Counted from the first letter of the stretch, positions 52,786 to 63,188 are shown. The stretch: 64,000 nucleotides of DNA from FEN-1279 sp964501535 (GCA_964501535.1 CAZCSV010000002.1:496001-560000); one strand, 5' to 3'. Notes: generated by a model not told the origin, from the sequence alone. A program made the numbers and translations.

Positions 52786-54813
52786 ATGAAAAAAATCATT
52801 CTTTTAATTACCATTTTAATATTGGGTAACTATATTTTTGCTCAGGACTTTTCCAATATGAGGGGCTCGCAAATATGCTCAATGAAAAAATCCAAGATGA
52901 AAAATCCCGGATATTTTTTCTCTGAAAATCCAGGTACTATGCAAGGGTCACCGGGAACTCCGAAGCACTCATTCGATGTCTTAAACTATAAATTGAAGCT
53001 CGATATATATCATTGCTACTTCAGTCCGTATCCTAAGAATTTTTCGGCGTCAAATATTATTACTTTTAAGGTAGACTCTACTCTTAACAGCATTTATTTG
53101 CACGCTAACAATACTTCTTTGACGATTGATTCGATTAGACTGATGAGCGGTACTCCTTTGACTTTTACTCATGCTTCGAATATTCTGACGATTACTATGA
53201 ACAGGATGTATAACGTAGGCGAAATCGTGGAAATTAAAATCAACTACAGGCATAACAATGTTACTGATGCATCGTTTTATGTATCGAGTTCGGGTTATGT
53301 ATTTACCGATGCCGAGCCTGAAGGTGCCAGAGGATGGTTCCCTTGCTGGGACAGACCTTTCGATAAGGCAACTCTGGATTTAACCGCTAAAGTCCCTTCA
53401 ACTGTTAGACTCGGTTCTAATGGTAGGTTAAACGATTCTACCGTTACGGGCGATTCGATTTATTATCACTGGGTTAGCAGAGACCCGATTGCTACTTATT
53501 TGATGGTTATGACCTCAAGAGTCGGATATACAATCGATATTGTCTACTGGCATAAACTTTCAAATCCTTTGGACAGTATTCCTATTAGATTGTATTCCCC
53601 ATCTGGTACGAGCAGTGCGAATGTGAAAAATATAATCGGTACAATGACTACATATTATTCGCAGAAATTCTGTGAGCATCCTTTCGAGAAAAACGGTTTC
53701 GCTTATGTCCCAAACTCTGCAGGATTCAGCTGGGGAGGTATGGAAAACCAAACTCTTACGACTGTTAACAGCTGGGGTGAAAATTTGGCATCACACGAAT
53801 ATGCACATCAATGGTTCGGAGATATGATTTCACCTGCAGGATGGTCACATATATGGATGAACGAAGGTTTTGCAACTTGGTCGGAAGCAGTTTGGGTTGA
53901 AAGAACCGGTGGATATTCAGCATATAAAACGATGATAAACAGCGATGCAAGCACTTATTTGTCACAAAATCCCGGATGGGCGATTGCAAATCCTTCGTGG
54001 GATATTACGACTCCGAATTCTAATACATTATTTAATTATGCAATCACTTACTGCAAGGGCTCTTGCGTGGTGCATCTGCTGAGGTATGCTCTCGGCGATA
54101 CATTATTTTTCAGAGGAATCAGAGAATATTGCGCCGATACCGTAAACTTTAAGTATAAAAATGCTACGATTCAGGATTTCTTTGCTAAAATGAGTACAGT
54201 TGCTGGTCAGGATTTGACTTGGTTCTATAATGCATGGATTTATCAACCAAATCATCCGCTGTATCAGAACACTTATAATTTTGCAAATCTCGGAGGCGGT
54301 CTGTGGAGAATAAATTTTGTTGCTAAGCAGACACAGACGGGATTTTTCCCGATTCCGATTGAGATTAAGTTCAGCTTTTCGACAGGCTCGGATACAACGG
54401 TCAGGGTTATGAACAGCACAAATAATCAAATGTATTCCTTCTTCTTCTACAGACAGCCGACTGCGGTAGTTTTTGACCCGAATAACTCGATAGTAATTAA
54501 AACGGCAACTCTAACAATGGGTATAGATGAAAACGGAAATTATACTCCCGATAAATTTGAACTCTACCAGAATGAACCGAATCCGTTCAATCCCGTTACA
54601 AATATTAACTACGATGTTCCGAAAAATTCCCACGTGAAGCTGGTCGTTTATGATTTACTGGGAAAAGAAATTAATACTCTCGTAAACGAAAACAAAACTG
54701 CAGGTAGGTATATGGTATCATTTAACGGTATGAATCTGCCTTCCGGCTTATATCTCTACAGGCTCGAAACGGACAATTTCACACAGGTTAAAAAAATGAT
54801 GCTTGTGAAATAA
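52786..54813 (+). CDS. M1 family metallopeptidase with T9SS sorting domain
   Basis: 675 aa. Signal peptide to about residue 20 (YIFAQ), N-terminal beta domain with VDSTLNSIYLHANNTSLTIDS, GGMENQ, zinc motif HEYAHQWFGD with WMNEGFATWSE, and a T9SS tail (NEPNPFNPVTNINY to KKMMLVK). It is closely related to the enzyme at 12926-14959 over its whole length. A TATATTTG element (52754-52761) matches the Bacteroidota -7 motif. A strong terminator follows. Probable surface aminopeptidase. Confidence 0.93.
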   Translation: MKKIILLITILILGNYIFAQDFSNMRGSQICSMKKSKMKNPGYFFSENPGTMQGSPGTPKHSFDVLNYKLKLDIYHCYFSPYPKNFSASNIITFKVDSTLNSIYLHANNTSLTIDSIRLMSGTPLTFTHASNILTITMNRMYNVGEIVEIKINYRHNNVTDASFYVSSSGYVFTDAEPEGARGWFPCWDRPFDKATLDLTAKVPSTVRLGSNGRLNDSTVTGDSIYYHWVSRDPIATYLMVMTSRVGYTIDIVYWHKLSNPLDSIPIRLYSPSGTSSANVKNIIGTMTTYYSQKFCEHPFEKNGFAYVPNSAGFSWGGMENQTLTTVNSWGENLASHEYAHQWFGDMISPAGWSHIWMNEGFATWSEAVWVERTGGYSAYKTMINSDASTYLSQNPGWAIANPSWDITTPNSNTLFNYAITYCKGSCVVHLLRYALGDTLFFRGIREYCADTVNFKYKNATIQDFFAKMSTVAGQDLTWFYNAWIYQPNHPLYQNTYNFANLGGGLWRINFVAKQTQTGFFPIPIEIKFSFSTGSDTTVRVMNSTNNQMYSFFFYRQPTAVVFDPNNSIVIKTATLTMGIDENGNYTPDKFELYQNEPNPFNPVTNINYDVPKNSHVKLVVYDLLGKEINTLVNENKTAGRYMVSFNGMNLPSGLYLYRLETDNFTQVKKMMLVK

Positions 54814-54835
54814 ATAAGCAGAAATTTTTTAATGA

Positions 54836-54868
54836 ATAAAAAAGGCTGATTTAATCAGCCTTTTTTTT
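54836..54868 (+). terminator. intrinsic terminator
   Basis: AAAGGCTGATTTAATCAGCCTTT, then more T. It closes the M1 gene. The following 54869-55153 is AT-rich and empty apart from weak promoter-like words. Confidence 0.9.
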
Positions 54869-55153
54869 GCTTGATGAAACGTTTTATTTGAAAATCGTAA
54901 TTTGCCAAAACTTCCTGAATTCTTTGGATTCGAATATGCTGTAATATTCTGTATTATAAATCGCTCAAACCTAAATCCAGATAATTTTAACTTGGAATTA
55001 ATACCTAATTAAAAAACTACAAAAACATTATTTTATTTATGAAACAATACAAGCAAATATTGTGCCAAATAATATTTTATTTATGTGAGTAGAAATTGAT
55101 TTTTAGTAACTTATTTTGTAAATTAATTAACTTTAGAAGGAAAAGGGTAAATA

Positions 55154-55181
55154 TTGAAATTACGGGGGAAAGTAATTTCAA
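55154..55181 (+). promoter_or_regulatory. leader hairpin before the FN3/dockerin gene
   Basis: TTGAAATTAC-GGGGGAAA-GTAATTTCAA is a perfect ten-pair stem with an eight-base purine loop. It lies 64 bp before the ATG and has no T-run, so it is not a normal terminator. It may be a 5' mRNA stabiliser or control site. Confidence 0.5.
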
Positions 55182-55245
55182 GGTATGTTATATAATTTTT
55201 AATTAAATTAACAAATTAAAAAAATAATCATAAAGGATTATTAAC

Positions 55246-57285
55246 ATGAGAAAACTTTTCTATCCTATTTTGATTCTGCTTATAATTTTTATTACGAGCG
55301 GAGCAAATGCTCAGCTACAACCACCGGTTCTATTGCAACCACCCGATTATGCCACTAATGTCTCGTTATTCCCGACATTTACATGGCAAGCGGTTTCGGG
55401 TGCAACCAGCTATAAACTGATGGTGGCAACCGGTCCTACGACCGTAATTGACGTATCGAATATTGCTGGTACTTCATATACGGTTACACAGGCGGTTTTG
55501 ACGGGCAATACATTCTATTACTGGAGTGTTAAAGCCGTTAATTCCGGCGGTGAGAGTCCATGGGCTTCTTATTTTCACTTTACTACAACAGTTGCAGTTC
55601 CACCTGCACCGGTATTGACCGCACCGGTTAATAATGCGACTAATGTATCGATAACACCGTTGCTTGACTGGGAGGAAGTACCCGGAGCTACTTCTTACAG
55701 GGTACAGGTTTCCACGTCGCCATCTTTCACATCTTATGTGATAAATGTGGGCGGTTTGACGAATTCCGCTTATAGTGTTCCGGGGGGATTATCGAATAAC
55801 ACAACTTATTATTGGAGAGTAAACGCTTCGAATTCAGGCGGGGCAGGCTTATGGTCCAATGTGTGGTCGTTTACCACGGTTCCTGCCGCACCGTCAGCAC
55901 CGACACTCTCATATCCTCCTAACGGTTCAACGGGAATTCCCGTTAATGTTACTTTAAACTGGAATGATGTACCGACTGCTACAGGGTATAGAGCACAGGT
56001 GTCTCTTAACAATTCATTTACGCAAATAGTATTTGATGAGTTGTCATCGGTATCTCAGATAACTGTACCTCCGGGTACTCTTTCAGGTACAACACAATAT
56101 TATTGGAGAGTTTATGCATCGAACGTCGGTGGTATTAGCCCGTGGTCTTCTGTCTGGAGTTTTACTACGGCAGTTGCACCTCCTGCGGCACCTGTATTAA
56201 TCTCTCCGCCAAATACTTCAACAGGAATAGCTATTTCTGGCGTAACATTCGATTGGAATAATTCAGCCGGAGCAACGTCTTACAGAATTCAGATTGCGAC
56301 GAGTTCTGATTTCGGAACCACATTTGTGAATACAACGGTTGGCTCGTCACAATATACACACAATAATCCTCCTTTTGCTAATAACACTACCTATTATTGG
56401 AGAGTAAATGCAACAAATTCAGGCGGTACAGGCCAGTGGTCGGTGGTATGGAGCTTTACTACCGTAATAGCTTCTCTGCCTGCTCCTACATTGATTACAC
56501 CGCCAAATAGTTCTACGAATGTTCCATTGACTCCTTATATGGACTGGACGGATGTTACAGGCGCAACGAGCTACAGGTTGCAGATATCAACTACATCATC
56601 ATTCAGTTCGACCGTATTGAATGTGGTTACCGTAAATTCGGAATATGTTGTTCCGAGCGGTATTCTGCAGGGATATACACAATACTACTGGAGAGTAGCA
56701 ACTATGAATGAGGGAGGTACAGGTCCGTATTCTGCTGCCTGGACGTTTACAACAGTACAAACTTTTAATTTAACACTTAAAGTATTTCTTGAAGGATTTT
56801 ATAACGGTACCATTCAGGTTTCTGACACTATTAAAGTAATATTAGCCCAGAACACATCTCCGTTCTCAGGCAGGGATACCTGCTTTGCTATGTTAAGTGC
56901 GAACGGAAGTATTACCGGTGTCAGTTTCGCAAAAATACCAAGCGGAAATTATTATATAGCGGTAAAGCATAGAAATCACATCGAAACCTGGAGTGCGAAT
57001 GCAATGTATTTCTCGACCGGGAATACTGTTACATATGATTTTACGAATTCTCAGGCGAAAGCATATGGAAATAATATGAAGCAGGTCGGCACAGTATGGG
57101 TATTTTACGGCGGTGACGCAAATGCAGACGGATTTGTAAATGCCGCGGACTATGAATTGTATAAAGTCCAGTTCGGTTCGAGCGGTTACAAAGTATGTGA
57201 TTACAATGGTGATAATTTTGTTGATGGTTATGATTTACCAATTCAGAATAATAATTTTGGTGTAAGCATTAAAAAACCGCAATAA
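55246..57285 (+). CDS. secreted multi-FN3 protein with C-terminal dockerin-like domain
   Basis: 679 aa, signal peptide to about residue 22. Five fibronectin type III repeats of about 95 residues (YxLQVSTSPSF ... YYWRVNASNSGG ... WSFTT) follow, between residues 25 and 500. A carboxypeptidase-regulatory-like segment of about 80 residues comes next. The end is a type I dockerin-like pair of calcium loops: DANADGFVNAADYELYK and DYNGDNFVDGYDLPIQ. There is no T9SS tail, unlike its neighbours. The beta-sandwich T9SS protein next to it could be an anchor partner. Confidence 0.88.
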   Translation: MRKLFYPILILLIIFITSGANAQLQPPVLLQPPDYATNVSLFPTFTWQAVSGATSYKLMVATGPTTVIDVSNIAGTSYTVTQAVLTGNTFYYWSVKAVNSGGESPWASYFHFTTTVAVPPAPVLTAPVNNATNVSITPLLDWEEVPGATSYRVQVSTSPSFTSYVINVGGLTNSAYSVPGGLSNNTTYYWRVNASNSGGAGLWSNVWSFTTVPAAPSAPTLSYPPNGSTGIPVNVTLNWNDVPTATGYRAQVSLNNSFTQIVFDELSSVSQITVPPGTLSGTTQYYWRVYASNVGGISPWSSVWSFTTAVAPPAAPVLISPPNTSTGIAISGVTFDWNNSAGATSYRIQIATSSDFGTTFVNTTVGSSQYTHNNPPFANNTTYYWRVNATNSGGTGQWSVVWSFTTVIASLPAPTLITPPNSSTNVPLTPYMDWTDVTGATSYRLQISTTSSFSSTVLNVVTVNSEYVVPSGILQGYTQYYWRVATMNEGGTGPYSAAWTFTTVQTFNLTLKVFLEGFYNGTIQVSDTIKVILAQNTSPFSGRDTCFAMLSANGSITGVSFAKIPSGNYYIAVKHRNHIETWSANAMYFSTGNTVTYDFTNSQAKAYGNNMKQVGTVWVFYGGDANADGFVNAADYELYKVQFGSSGYKVCDYNGDNFVDGYDLPIQNNNFGVSIKKPQ

Positions 57286-57339
57286 AATACTGTTTAAATT
57301 TTTTAAGTTTTTATTAAATAAAGTTTAAATTAAAAACAT

Positions 57340-58164
57340 ATGAAAAAAATAATTTCTTTAATAATACTAACATTTTTAATTGTATCTGCATTACCTGCTC
57401 AAAAGGTTAACTTCTCGCTGAACAATCCGAGGCTTGAAGCAGATAAATTTGTGGTGGATGTTCGGGCGAACGTTCAATCGGGGCAGACCTGGAGCGTAGG
57501 ACCAACATGCATCAGAATGAGATACTATACTGTCGATCCTCCGAACGGAATTACATTTATTCCTGATAATCCCGTCACGAATGCATATGTGAGCTTGTCC
57601 AATAATGCGAATTATTACAGTATGACATCGACTTCTATTATGGGTGATACTGTGGTAAGCTTGAATATACAACAGCTGTTGACCGGTACGACACATACGC
57701 TTTCGGAAGGTTCATACTGGCTTGGCAGCCTGAGGTTTAACTACCTGAGCAATGGCTGCTGCATTTGTATGGAGTTTTTACCGACTTCCGCTGTATTTAA
57801 CGGTTTGTGGACTGCTATGTCGAATCCTGCGGATTGGACATTTACAAATCCGAATCCGTGTATGCTGAGCGGTATTTCGCAAAAAATCGAAGAAGTGCCC
57901 TCTGATTATAAACTGTCTCAAAATTATCCAAATCCGTTTAACCCGTCAACTTCAATTAAGTTCTCAATCCCGAAATCTGGATTCGTTACTCTGAGAGTAT
58001 ATGATATCCTCGGGAGGGAAATTAGTATGCTTGTGAATGAATATAAAACATACGGAACGTATATAGTTGATTTTAATGCTTCGGGTCTAACAACAGGATT
58101 GTATTTCTACAAGCTGGAAGTGAATAATTTTGTTGAAGTAAAGAAAATGATGCTGGTGAAATAA
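57340..58164 (+). CDS. secreted beta-sandwich protein with T9SS sorting domain
   Basis: 274 aa. Signal peptide to about residue 20 (SALPAQ), a beta-sandwich domain (residues 21-175) with paired cysteines (CCICM, CIRMRYY) and the start VNFSLNNPRLEADKFVVDVRAN, then a T9SS tail (NYPNPFNPSTSIKFSI to KKMMLVK). The fold resembles cohesin- or CBM-like domains, but I cannot assign a family. It lies 54 bp after the dockerin-bearing FN3 gene and is probably co-transcribed with it. Confidence 0.75.
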   Translation: MKKIISLIILTFLIVSALPAQKVNFSLNNPRLEADKFVVDVRANVQSGQTWSVGPTCIRMRYYTVDPPNGITFIPDNPVTNAYVSLSNNANYYSMTSTSIMGDTVVSLNIQQLLTGTTHTLSEGSYWLGSLRFNYLSNGCCICMEFLPTSAVFNGLWTAMSNPADWTFTNPNPCMLSGISQKIEEVPSDYKLSQNYPNPFNPSTSIKFSIPKSGFVTLRVYDILGREISMLVNEYKTYGTYIVDFNASGLTTGLYFYKLEVNNFVEVKKMMLVK

Positions 58165-58211
58165 TTCATTGTTTTTGCTTGTTTGAAGAACTACAGGTTA
58201 CAAATATTTAC

Positions 58212-58252
58212 AAACCTTTACTAAAATTTACATTTTTGGTAAAGGTTTTATT
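58212..58252 (+). terminator. intrinsic terminator
   Basis: AAACCTTTAC pairs with GTAAAGGTTT over a 17-nt loop, followed by TATTATTT. It separates the beta-sandwich gene from the carboxypeptidase gene. Confidence 0.65.
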
Positions 58253-58316
58253 ATTTATAAGATTGAATTACAAATTGATTTTTCTTAATTTTAAATAATA
58301 ATTTAAAAAATATATT

Positions 58317-60704
58317 ATGTCTAATTTTAAAAATTTGCTTTTATCTGTTTTGATTGTTTTACTATCTTTTGCAAGTATTGCATTTGCACAGAAAAACAAC
58401 GGAGCGGAAAAATATTCACAGGTGAGAATATCGGTTACTTCGGACGGTGATTTTAAAAAAATACAGGATGCCGGATTATTTTTTGACGGAGGTACTTATA
58501 AAAAAGGATTGTATTTCGAAACTTGGTTATCAGAGAGCGAAATTAAAATGCTGAATAATTCAGGATTACCATATCAGATAATGGTTGATGATTGGATGGC
58601 TTATTATGATAAAATGCAAAGAAATTCAAACGTCTCGCATAACGTGACTCTGACAGATGCATATACGATTTATCATAGTATTCACGGTACTATGGGAGGG
58701 CATCTGAAATGGGAAGAAGCCATTGCTAAACTTGATTCGATGAGACTGCAGTATCCGACTTTAATCTCGACAAAGTTTTCAATAGGTAATTCATATGAAA
58801 ACAGACCGATGTGGACGGTCAGAGTAACAAAGAATCCTGATGCCCCGACAGGAAGACCCGAGATTTGGCTGAACGGTGTTACACATGCCCGCGAACCGAT
58901 GGGTATGATGAATATATTTTATTATCTCTACTGGTTGTTCGAGAACTATAACATAGACCCTGTTGCAACATATATCCTCAACAATCGTGAAATATATTTT
59001 ACTCCGTTTATAAATCCGGATGGTTATTATTATAATCAGACAACCAATCCTAATGGCGGTGGAATGTGGCGAAAAAACAGGCAGCCATACGGCAGTGCTA
59101 TCGGTACAGATTTGAACAGGAATTTCGGTACTTATAATTTCTGGAATTCTACAAACGGAGGTTCATCCACTTCACCTTCATCGGATACTTACAGAGGTCC
59201 TTATCCTTTCTCTGGAAAAGAAGATTCGCTGTGGAAAGTTTTTGTAAATTCAAGAAATTTTAAAACAACGCTTGATTATCATACTCATGGAAATTTGCTG
59301 ATTAAACCATATGCTTGGTGTGACCCTATCCCTACACCTGACGATGCTGTATTTAACGAAATGGGTGCTGAATGTATTTCGGAAAATCACTATACTTTTG
59401 GTACTCCTTACCAAACCGTTGGATATTATGTAAGAGGAGGTGACCTTGACTGGATGTATAGTACTGATTCAACTGGGCATAGCAATCACATCTTTTCTAT
59501 GACTCCTGAAATTGGAAACACCGGAGTATTTTGGGCTGCATATAATGATATTATTCCTTTTTCAAAGGATTGTATGTATATGAACATTTATATGTCTTTG
59601 GTTGCAGGTCCGTATGCAGGTTTGAAAACAGCAACATTAAACAAACAAACATATGCTCAAAACGAATCGGGTACTTTCAAGGTTGTTTTTAGAAATAAAG
59701 GATTAGCTACTGCAACAAACGTAAAAGTCCAGTGGACTCCCTTAAATACCTATGTGACCATTCCGGTTCAGGTTTATACTAAAGCAACAATGAATTCGAG
59801 AACATCAGACAGTACTACATTTAATTTCACCGTGTCAGGCTCCTGCCCGAATAATTACGGCATCCCAACGAGATTAAAAATTATGCAAAACGATACTGTA
59901 ACGTTATACAATAAATTGCATTATATCCTTGTTGGAAACGGAACGGCTATTCTGCTCGATAGTGCGGAAAACGGATTTAATAACTGGACTACAAGCAATA
60001 CGTGGGCTGTTACGACTTCACAGTACCATTCGCCTACACATTCGTTTACGGACAGCCCTTCGGGAAATTATTCGAGTAATGCTAATAATTCCATGACACT
60101 TAACTTCCCGCTAAATACATCGGGAACTCCTGTAGTATTTCTTTCATTCTGGCACAGGTATTATACTGAAGCTGGATATGATTTCTGCAGGCTGGAAGTG
60201 TCGAGCAACAACGGAACCAACTGGTCTGAAGTTACATCTTATAACGGTAATATGCAGACCTGGACTTATCAGTCATTTGATATTACTTCATTCACTAACA
60301 GTTCTGCGAATGTAAGAATCAGATTCAGACTCACAAGCGATGGAAGCTTGAACTACGACGGCTGGTATGTGGATGATATTAAAATAACGGGTTATCAGAG
60401 CATTCCGACGGGTATCGGAAATAATTGGAATGTTACACCGAATAAGTTCGCTCTGGAACAGAATTTCCCGAATCCGTTTAATCCTACTACACAGATAAAT
60501 TATTCCGTTGCTAAGGAAGGATTGGTAAGAATTACAATTTTCGACCTCCTTGGCAGGGAAGTGAAAACGTTGGTTAACGAAGTCAAAGCACCGGGATACT
60601 ATGCCGTGGATTTCGACGGTACGAGCCTTTCAAGCGGTATGTATTTCTATAAAATGGAAGGCAACGGATTTGTTGACACGAAAAAAATGATGCTTGTTAA
60701 ATAA
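58317..60704 (+). CDS. M14 zinc carboxypeptidase with T9SS sorting domain
   Basis: 795 aa. Signal peptide to about residue 25. A short pro-region, then the M14 catalytic domain (about residues 115-430) with zinc ligands in GVTHAREPMG (HxxE) and DYHTHGN, substrate site NPDGYYYN, RKNRQPYG and DLNRNFG, and catalytic Glu in MTPEIGN. After an Ig-like stretch comes an immune-inhibitor-A/MAM-like domain (about 550-700: SFWHRYYTEAGYDFCRLEVS ... WYVDDIKITG). The T9SS tail runs from NFPNPFNPTTQINY to KKMMLVK. It releases C-terminal residues from peptides on the cell surface. Confidence 0.94.
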   Translation: MSNFKNLLLSVLIVLLSFASIAFAQKNNGAEKYSQVRISVTSDGDFKKIQDAGLFFDGGTYKKGLYFETWLSESEIKMLNNSGLPYQIMVDDWMAYYDKMQRNSNVSHNVTLTDAYTIYHSIHGTMGGHLKWEEAIAKLDSMRLQYPTLISTKFSIGNSYENRPMWTVRVTKNPDAPTGRPEIWLNGVTHAREPMGMMNIFYYLYWLFENYNIDPVATYILNNREIYFTPFINPDGYYYNQTTNPNGGGMWRKNRQPYGSAIGTDLNRNFGTYNFWNSTNGGSSTSPSSDTYRGPYPFSGKEDSLWKVFVNSRNFKTTLDYHTHGNLLIKPYAWCDPIPTPDDAVFNEMGAECISENHYTFGTPYQTVGYYVRGGDLDWMYSTDSTGHSNHIFSMTPEIGNTGVFWAAYNDIIPFSKDCMYMNIYMSLVAGPYAGLKTATLNKQTYAQNESGTFKVVFRNKGLATATNVKVQWTPLNTYVTIPVQVYTKATMNSRTSDSTTFNFTVSGSCPNNYGIPTRLKIMQNDTVTLYNKLHYILVGNGTAILLDSAENGFNNWTTSNTWAVTTSQYHSPTHSFTDSPSGNYSSNANNSMTLNFPLNTSGTPVVFLSFWHRYYTEAGYDFCRLEVSSNNGTNWSEVTSYNGNMQTWTYQSFDITSFTNSSANVRIRFRLTSDGSLNYDGWYVDDIKITGYQSIPTGIGNNWNVTPNKFALEQNFPNPFNPTTQINYSVAKEGLVRITIFDLLGREVKTLVNEVKAPGYYAVDFDGTSLSSGMYFYKMEGNGFVDTKKMMLVK

Positions 60705-60733
60705 TAATCGTAAATTAAAATTTATAATTCATT

Positions 60734-60766
60734 CGTTCCCGTGCTTGTGTGCGGGAACGTTTTTTA
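60734..60766 (+). terminator. intrinsic terminator
   Basis: CGTTCCCG-N10-CGGGAACG followed by TTTTTTATTTT, 30 bp past the carboxypeptidase stop. Confidence 0.92.
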
Positions 60767-60784
60767 TTTTAAAATCTCGGATAA

Positions 60785-62350
60785 ATGAAAATATTATTTG
60801 TTAATTCGAAAGTCTGGAAAAAAGAAAATGAATTTTTCGATGCGGTTGGCTTTGACGATAAAATCGGAAAAATAATTTTTGCGGGCTTTAGGATTAATGC
60901 TAATGAAAAAGAATATGATGATGTCGTTGATTTGAAAGGAAAACTCGTTTTACCCGCTTTTACTGACGGGCACTGCCACCTTGTTAAAGGTTCGCTTGTG
61001 AATTTCTCGGAAATAAATCTCCGCAATGCCTCAACAGTAAAGGATTTTGACGAGCAGATAAATAATTATAAGAAAAATCTAAAAAAAAATGAATGGATTG
61101 TCGGAGGAAATTTTTCCGAAACAAATTTTAAAGATAAATTTAAACTCGATAAATATTTCCTCGATAATATTTGTCCTGACACACCAATGATTCTTTCACG
61201 CCTCGATTTGCACTCCGCGTTTCTGAATTCAAAAGCTATTGAACTTAGCGGAATGAAAAATAAAATTACCGAGTTCGGATTGAGCGAAATTATCTGCGAT
61301 GAAAAAGGCGAACTGACGGGCGAAGTGAAAGAAAGAGCAAGATTTTTTGCTCTGGATTTTGTCCCGAAAAAGTCAACTGAACAGCTTGCCGGAATTGTAA
61401 AAAATGAAATATCGAGAATGAATTCACTTGGTATTGCTTCCATATCGGATGTTACCTGGGATGATGAGCTCGATATTTACAGTTACATGCTCGGCAGAGG
61501 CGAAATGAATCTGAAAATAAATTCTATGCTAAGATTTCAATACTTTCCCGAAATTGAAAAAATAAGAAAGAAATTTTTCCCTTTTAAAGAATTTATCCGA
61601 ATAAATACTTTCAAGGAGTTTTACGACGGCTCGCTTTCGAGCGAAGCGGCATACTTTTGTGAAAAATATAAAGGAAAAAATCACAACGGTATAAAAACGA
61701 ATTTTATTGAAAGCGGGGAATTTGAAAAATTAGCTGTCGAAATTGACAAAGCAGGCTACCAGCTTGCTGTCCACGCAATAGGGGATAAAGCCGTGAGAGA
61801 ACTTCTTGATTTCAACGAGAGATTAATTCGTGTAAATGGTCCCCGCGAGCGAAGATTCCGTATCGAGCACGCTCAGCATATTAAGAAATCGGATTTAATA
61901 AGATTTAAAGACTTAAATATCGTTACTTCCGTTCAGCCGTCGCATCTTTATGTGGACGCAAAGGTTGCATCGGAAATTTTAAATGACTCTGATACTACCC
62001 ACGTATATAAAAAATTATTTGATATGGATTTAGTCGTGAACTTCGGGACTGATTTTCCCGTAGCGTCCGAAAATCCCTTTGATACTATTTATTATGCAAT
62101 GACTCGCGAAGCAAACGGCTTTCCCGAAGGTTTTAACAGAGAATATTCCATTGATTTGATAAACTGCCTGCATGCGTATACAATAAATAACGCCTATGCA
62201 AGTTATCAGGAAAAAGAAAAAGGGAGTATTGAAGTTGGTAAATATGCAGATTTAATCGTGGTCGACAGGGATTTGTTTTCAATCACCCCGAAAGAAATAA
62301 AGGAGACAAAAGTCCTGATGACTTATCTGAACGGGAAAAGAGTATATTAA
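60785..62350 (+). CDS. amidohydrolase family protein (YtcJ-like)
   Basis: 521 aa without signal peptide. Amidohydrolase-3 architecture: small beta domain at both ends and the metal-binding LVLPAFTDGHCHLVKGSL motif, a TFKEFYDGSLSSEAAYF lysine segment, YQLAVHAIGDKAVRELL, RIEHAQHI and VNFGTDFPVASENPF. It hydrolyses C-N bonds of an unknown amide or cyclic substrate in the cytoplasm. Single gene, convergent with the lipoprotein gene. Confidence 0.9.
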   Translation: MKILFVNSKVWKKENEFFDAVGFDDKIGKIIFAGFRINANEKEYDDVVDLKGKLVLPAFTDGHCHLVKGSLVNFSEINLRNASTVKDFDEQINNYKKNLKKNEWIVGGNFSETNFKDKFKLDKYFLDNICPDTPMILSRLDLHSAFLNSKAIELSGMKNKITEFGLSEIICDEKGELTGEVKERARFFALDFVPKKSTEQLAGIVKNEISRMNSLGIASISDVTWDDELDIYSYMLGRGEMNLKINSMLRFQYFPEIEKIRKKFFPFKEFIRINTFKEFYDGSLSSEAAYFCEKYKGKNHNGIKTNFIESGEFEKLAVEIDKAGYQLAVHAIGDKAVRELLDFNERLIRVNGPRERRFRIEHAQHIKKSDLIRFKDLNIVTSVQPSHLYVDAKVASEILNDSDTTHVYKKLFDMDLVVNFGTDFPVASENPFDTIYYAMTREANGFPEGFNREYSIDLINCLHAYTINNAYASYQEKEKGSIEVGKYADLIVVDRDLFSITPKEIKETKVLMTYLNGKRVY

Positions 62351-62360
62351 AATTACTGAA

Positions 62361-63050
62361 TCACTTCTTCATTTCAGCTTCCAGCGTTATTTTTGTGGTA
62401 TCTGTCATCATTTTGTCCATGTCAAATTCCCATGTAAGTGTTTTACCGCTTTTCTTCATAGCATTTGTGGAAGTGATGCTGAAGGGGAATGTGATTTTGA
62501 ACGTCATTTTCTGGTCTTTAAAAAAAGCCGAAAGTGAATTTGACATGCTTTTATTTGTGTCGCCGGTTTCGAATTTCTCGATAGCGTAATTGAAATAATA
62601 TTTGTTGCCTTTTCCTTTAAAGCTGATTTCTGTTTTGCTTTTTCCGAAAGTATTCTCTTTGTCCTCCAGGCTCTGAATCGTTTCCGATAATTTTTCGATG
62701 TTATCGAAAGTATAATCTATGTATAAATTCATCGAGGAGTCGGGATTCATCTTGGCTTTTATGTCTTTAATATTGATACCATCGATTTTCCTGTAATTTT
62801 TTTTGATATCTTTCGTAAACATATCTTCATTGTATATCGAATCTATTATCGATTGTCCTTTAGTCGAATCAAAAGCCATCGCCGTGCTTTTCAGGAAATC
62901 GAAAAACTCCCTGGTGTAATGTGCCGTCATAAGCTCCTTTCCCGAGCCGTCTTCGTTTATTCTTATTGTTCTTTCTATGCTTATGCAGGAGGAAAAAATA
63001 ATTGCAGTAAAAATTAAGATTAATATTTTATGTAAAGTAATATTTTTCAT
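62361..63050 (-). CDS. lipoprotein, unknown function
   Basis: 229 aa. A lipoprotein signal MKNITLHKILILIFTAIIFSSC with lipid-attachment Cys22 is followed by a beta-rich domain starting SIERTIRINEDGSGKELMTAHY. This resembles LppM-like periplasmic domains (IRINEDGSG is a recurrent start). No catalytic motif. The last strand FDMDKMMTDTTKITLEAEM ends the protein. A single-gene unit, divergent from the truncated M1 gene. Confidence 0.75.
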   Translation of the reverse strand: MKNITLHKILILIFTAIIFSSCISIERTIRINEDGSGKELMTAHYTREFFDFLKSTAMAFDSTKGQSIIDSIYNEDMFTKDIKKNYRKIDGINIKDIKAKMNPDSSMNLYIDYTFDNIEKLSETIQSLEDKENTFGKSKTEISFKGKGNKYYFNYAIEKFETGDTNKSMSNSLSAFFKDQKMTFKITFPFSITSTNAMKKSGKTLTWEFDMDKMMTDTTKITLEAEMKK

Positions 63051-63188
63051 AAGAGTGTGTTTTATTTATTTTCGGTTTAAACTTACATAATAAAATCGAA
63101 TAATAAAATTCCATTTTTATTTATAATGTTTACATATATCTTTGAGTATCCGAAACAGATAATGAATAAACCAAAGTTTGTAATATTT

